In this document: positions 62,674 through 64,000 of the stretch, piece by piece
Layout: each line of letters opens with the position of its first letter
How positions within the stretch are numbered: the stretch's first letter is position 1
Assembly: GCA_009746045.1 (NCBI GenBank)
Contig: RPFO01002220.1
Location: 1-64,000 of the forward strand
Length of the DNA stretch: 64,000 nucleotides
Reading direction: 5' to 3'
Origin: Mesostigma viride
Lineage: Eukaryota > Streptophyta > Mesostigmatophyceae > Mesostigmatales > Mesostigmataceae
The notes under the pieces: generated by a model
What the model saw: the letters and a program-made list of their open reading frames with translations, nothing else
What the model was told of the DNA's origin: nothing
Databases searched by the model: none
Made by a program: the position numbers and the translations under genes

Positions 62674-62754
62674 GTGGCGGAGGAGCTGCAGCAGCTCCAC
62701 GGCAGCCAGCTGGCGGCCTTTGTGGATGACAACTGTGCGTTCCATTACAGCCAG
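62674..62754 (+). CDS. Small internal exon, unknown gene
   Basis: An 81-base segment lies between GGCATCACCACAG and CAG-GTAATC. It encodes 27 residues, VAEELQQLHGSQLAAFVDDN then CAFHYSQ, with phase 0 at both ends. Good sites and coding-like composition support it. The gene probably continues at 62965. Confidence 0.5.
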
Positions 62755-62964
62755 GTAATCCCATAAACCCCTTCACGCGTGCGAGCAGGGCCGACACACC
62801 ATGACCATAAAAAAATTACCAATCATGGGGGGAAATGCCAATGCCAGGTTTGATGTACAGTTCTGGGCAAGGCCAGCACGCTAATGCGTCGAGCTGCGGT
62901 GGCTGCTGCTGCGCCCCTGTTCTGGCTTCTTTTTTTTATTTGGTCACGCGACTGTTTTCTAGAG

Positions 62965-63015
62965 GGTGTGTACGTGCCACACGTGCACGAACTCCATGGA
63001 CTTCCTGACCTCTTG
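62965..63015 (+). CDS. Possible next exon, phase 0
   Basis: After TTTTCTAGAG, 51 bases encode GVYVPHVHELHGLPDLL before TTG-GTGCGT. Phase 0 fits the previous exon. The donor is weaker, and the open frame continues beyond it to 63192, so the exon end is uncertain. Confidence 0.35.
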
Positions 63016-63226
63016 GTGCGTGAAGGTGCCCAAACACTTCTGGTACACCCTGCTGCCACGCTTTTGCCTGTGCATAGATTCAATGGGCCACCCATCACAG
63101 CAACTATGATATGGTTTTGCCCGGCATTATGCGACCCAGGCTGCCAGCAGCATTCGTGGCTTGAAGTAAGCAGCCATACACGTGCATGGTAATGTGCTCT
63201 TGTTGGATCCTTATGATACGCTTTCA

Positions 63227-63372
63227 TTCTGGTATTGCTTCTTGTATTTCATCTTTTCTCTCTTTCCTTATCTTCAGCTTTTCATAACACACTATCGTTC
63301 TGGTATTGCTTCTTGTATTTCATCTTTTCTCTCTTTCCTTATCTTCAACTTTTCATGACACACTATCGTTCT
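63227..63372. repeat. 71-bp tandem repeat (2 units plus interrupted third)
   Basis: TTCTGGTATTGCTTCTTGTA begins at 63227 and 63298. A third copy begins at 63369 as TTCTGTTAC and is split by the palindromic element at 63378-63583, resuming TGCTTCTTGTATTTTAGC at 63589. Confidence 0.85.
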
Positions 63373-63377
63373 GTTAC

Positions 63378-63583
63378 AGTTAGGTGAAATAGTGCCGGAA
63401 CCTTTTTGCCGTTGGGGCAAATCGGTCCGGAACACTATTTTGCCCGGAATCACCACTTCCGAGCACCCAAGTTAATTCGGCCGAATTAACTTGGGTGCTC
63501 GGAAGTGGTGATTCCGGGCAAAATAGTGTTCCGGACCGATTTGCCCCAACGGCAAAAAGGTTCCGGCACTATTTCACCTAACT
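63378..63583. mobile_element. 206-bp perfect palindrome MITE with GTTAC duplication
   Basis: Two 103-base arms are exact reverse complements with no loop, meeting at 63480/63481 (TTAATTCGG/CCGAATTAA). The ends are AGTTAGGTGAAATAGTG and its complement. GTTAC directly flanks both sides (63373-63377 and 63584-63588), a 5-bp target-site duplication. The neighbouring 71-bp repeat copies show what the site looks like without it. There is no coding capacity, so it would depend on a transposase in trans. Confidence 0.9.
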
Positions 63584-63588
63584 GTTAC

Positions 63589-64000
63589 TGCTTCTTGTAT
63601 TTTAGCTTTTATCTGCTTTCTTTGCCATGCAAAAAGCCATTTCGAACTTAGTCCTGGGCCACCCCCATTCCCCATTGGATTGCGCCATGGATGGGTGGGG
63701 TGGCACTGAAGAAAACTTAGTCGGATCATGGACTTATGTCTTTCCTGCTTGTAGGTTGTCAGCAGCATTAGAGCCACCTGCTGTGCTGCGCATCGTGGGT
63801 GTTGCGATTCCTGTCACGCAGCCGCGCTTGTTGCTTGCTCCCGTCCACCAAGGCAGTCACGGGACTCAATTCGCCAACATGGCAGTGATACATATAATGG
63901 ACTAATCCACCAACATGGCCGCTTCCTTCCGTGGACCTGGGTCACGCCAGAATTGATTGCTGCTTTGGCCTGAAAAAACTGCTTTTGCCTCCTCCCTGCC
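63589..64000. other. End of window, no supported gene
   Basis: Open stretches (63627-63905) may be exonic, but no boundary or family is clear. Confidence 0.3.

Overview
The window is nuclear DNA of a eukaryote that carries plastid DNA, most likely an alga with a large, repeat-rich genome (a green alga is my best guess; the species cannot be read from the sequence). The evidence is GT-AG introns whose phases match across junctions, an L1-like non-LTR retrotransposon, DNA transposons, long micro- and minisatellites, and a decayed fragment of a plastid rpoB gene at about 4.7-5.2 kb. Bacterial features are absent.

Layout. (1) 0-4.5 kb: a plus-strand cluster of short intronless genes. The first is the end of a MYND zinc-finger protein. 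At least three of the others carry C-x(2-4)-C-x(9-12)-C-x2-H finger-like motifs. Several genes share leaders, tails and spacers, so they arose by tandem duplication. The spacers carry a 14-bp perfect palindrome, CCAACGGCCGTTGG. (2) 4.7-5.2 kb: plastid rpoB fragment. (3) About 6.2-16.8 kb: what I read as one multi-exon gene of unknown function, with exon ends at 6494, 11702/12823, 13532, 15825/15945 and 16761. Its first long intron holds a 4.5-kb hexanucleotide megasatellite plus a 13-unit array of the palindrome repeat. The second intron holds another array of about 13 units. Three reading-frame breaks lie in G-rich tracts. (4) 16.8-20 kb: mostly featureless.

(5) 20.1-39.4 kb: a nested mobile-element complex. 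An L1-like retrotransposon on the minus strand has ORF1 at 37.2-38.8 kb and ORF2 (endonuclease, reverse transcriptase, zinc knuckle) at 21.6-25.9 kb. Between them sits an 11,251-bp element with 27-bp terminal inverted repeats (25910-37160). Without it, ORF1 and ORF2 would be only about 59 bp apart. The element carries two divergent genes, a DDE-type transposase of the GHTHxDxDQ (DUF7869-like) kind and a zinc-binding polyglutamine protein, separated by a 149-bp tandem-repeat promoter region. Four tandem tRNA-like SINE units abut the 3' end of the retrotransposon.

(6) 40.2-52.5 kb: a three-exon gene for a giant DUF3638/DUF3645 protein of about 3,370 residues. Its second intron begins with seven tandem copies of its own 5' splice site. 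(7) 52.5-64 kb: sparse. It holds a possible decayed gag-like segment, one hypothetical ORF, some well-formed small exons of genes I cannot name, several minisatellites, and a 206-bp perfect palindrome (MITE) with a 5-bp target duplication inserted in a 71-bp tandem repeat.

All functional statements rest on motifs read by eye; no database search was possible.
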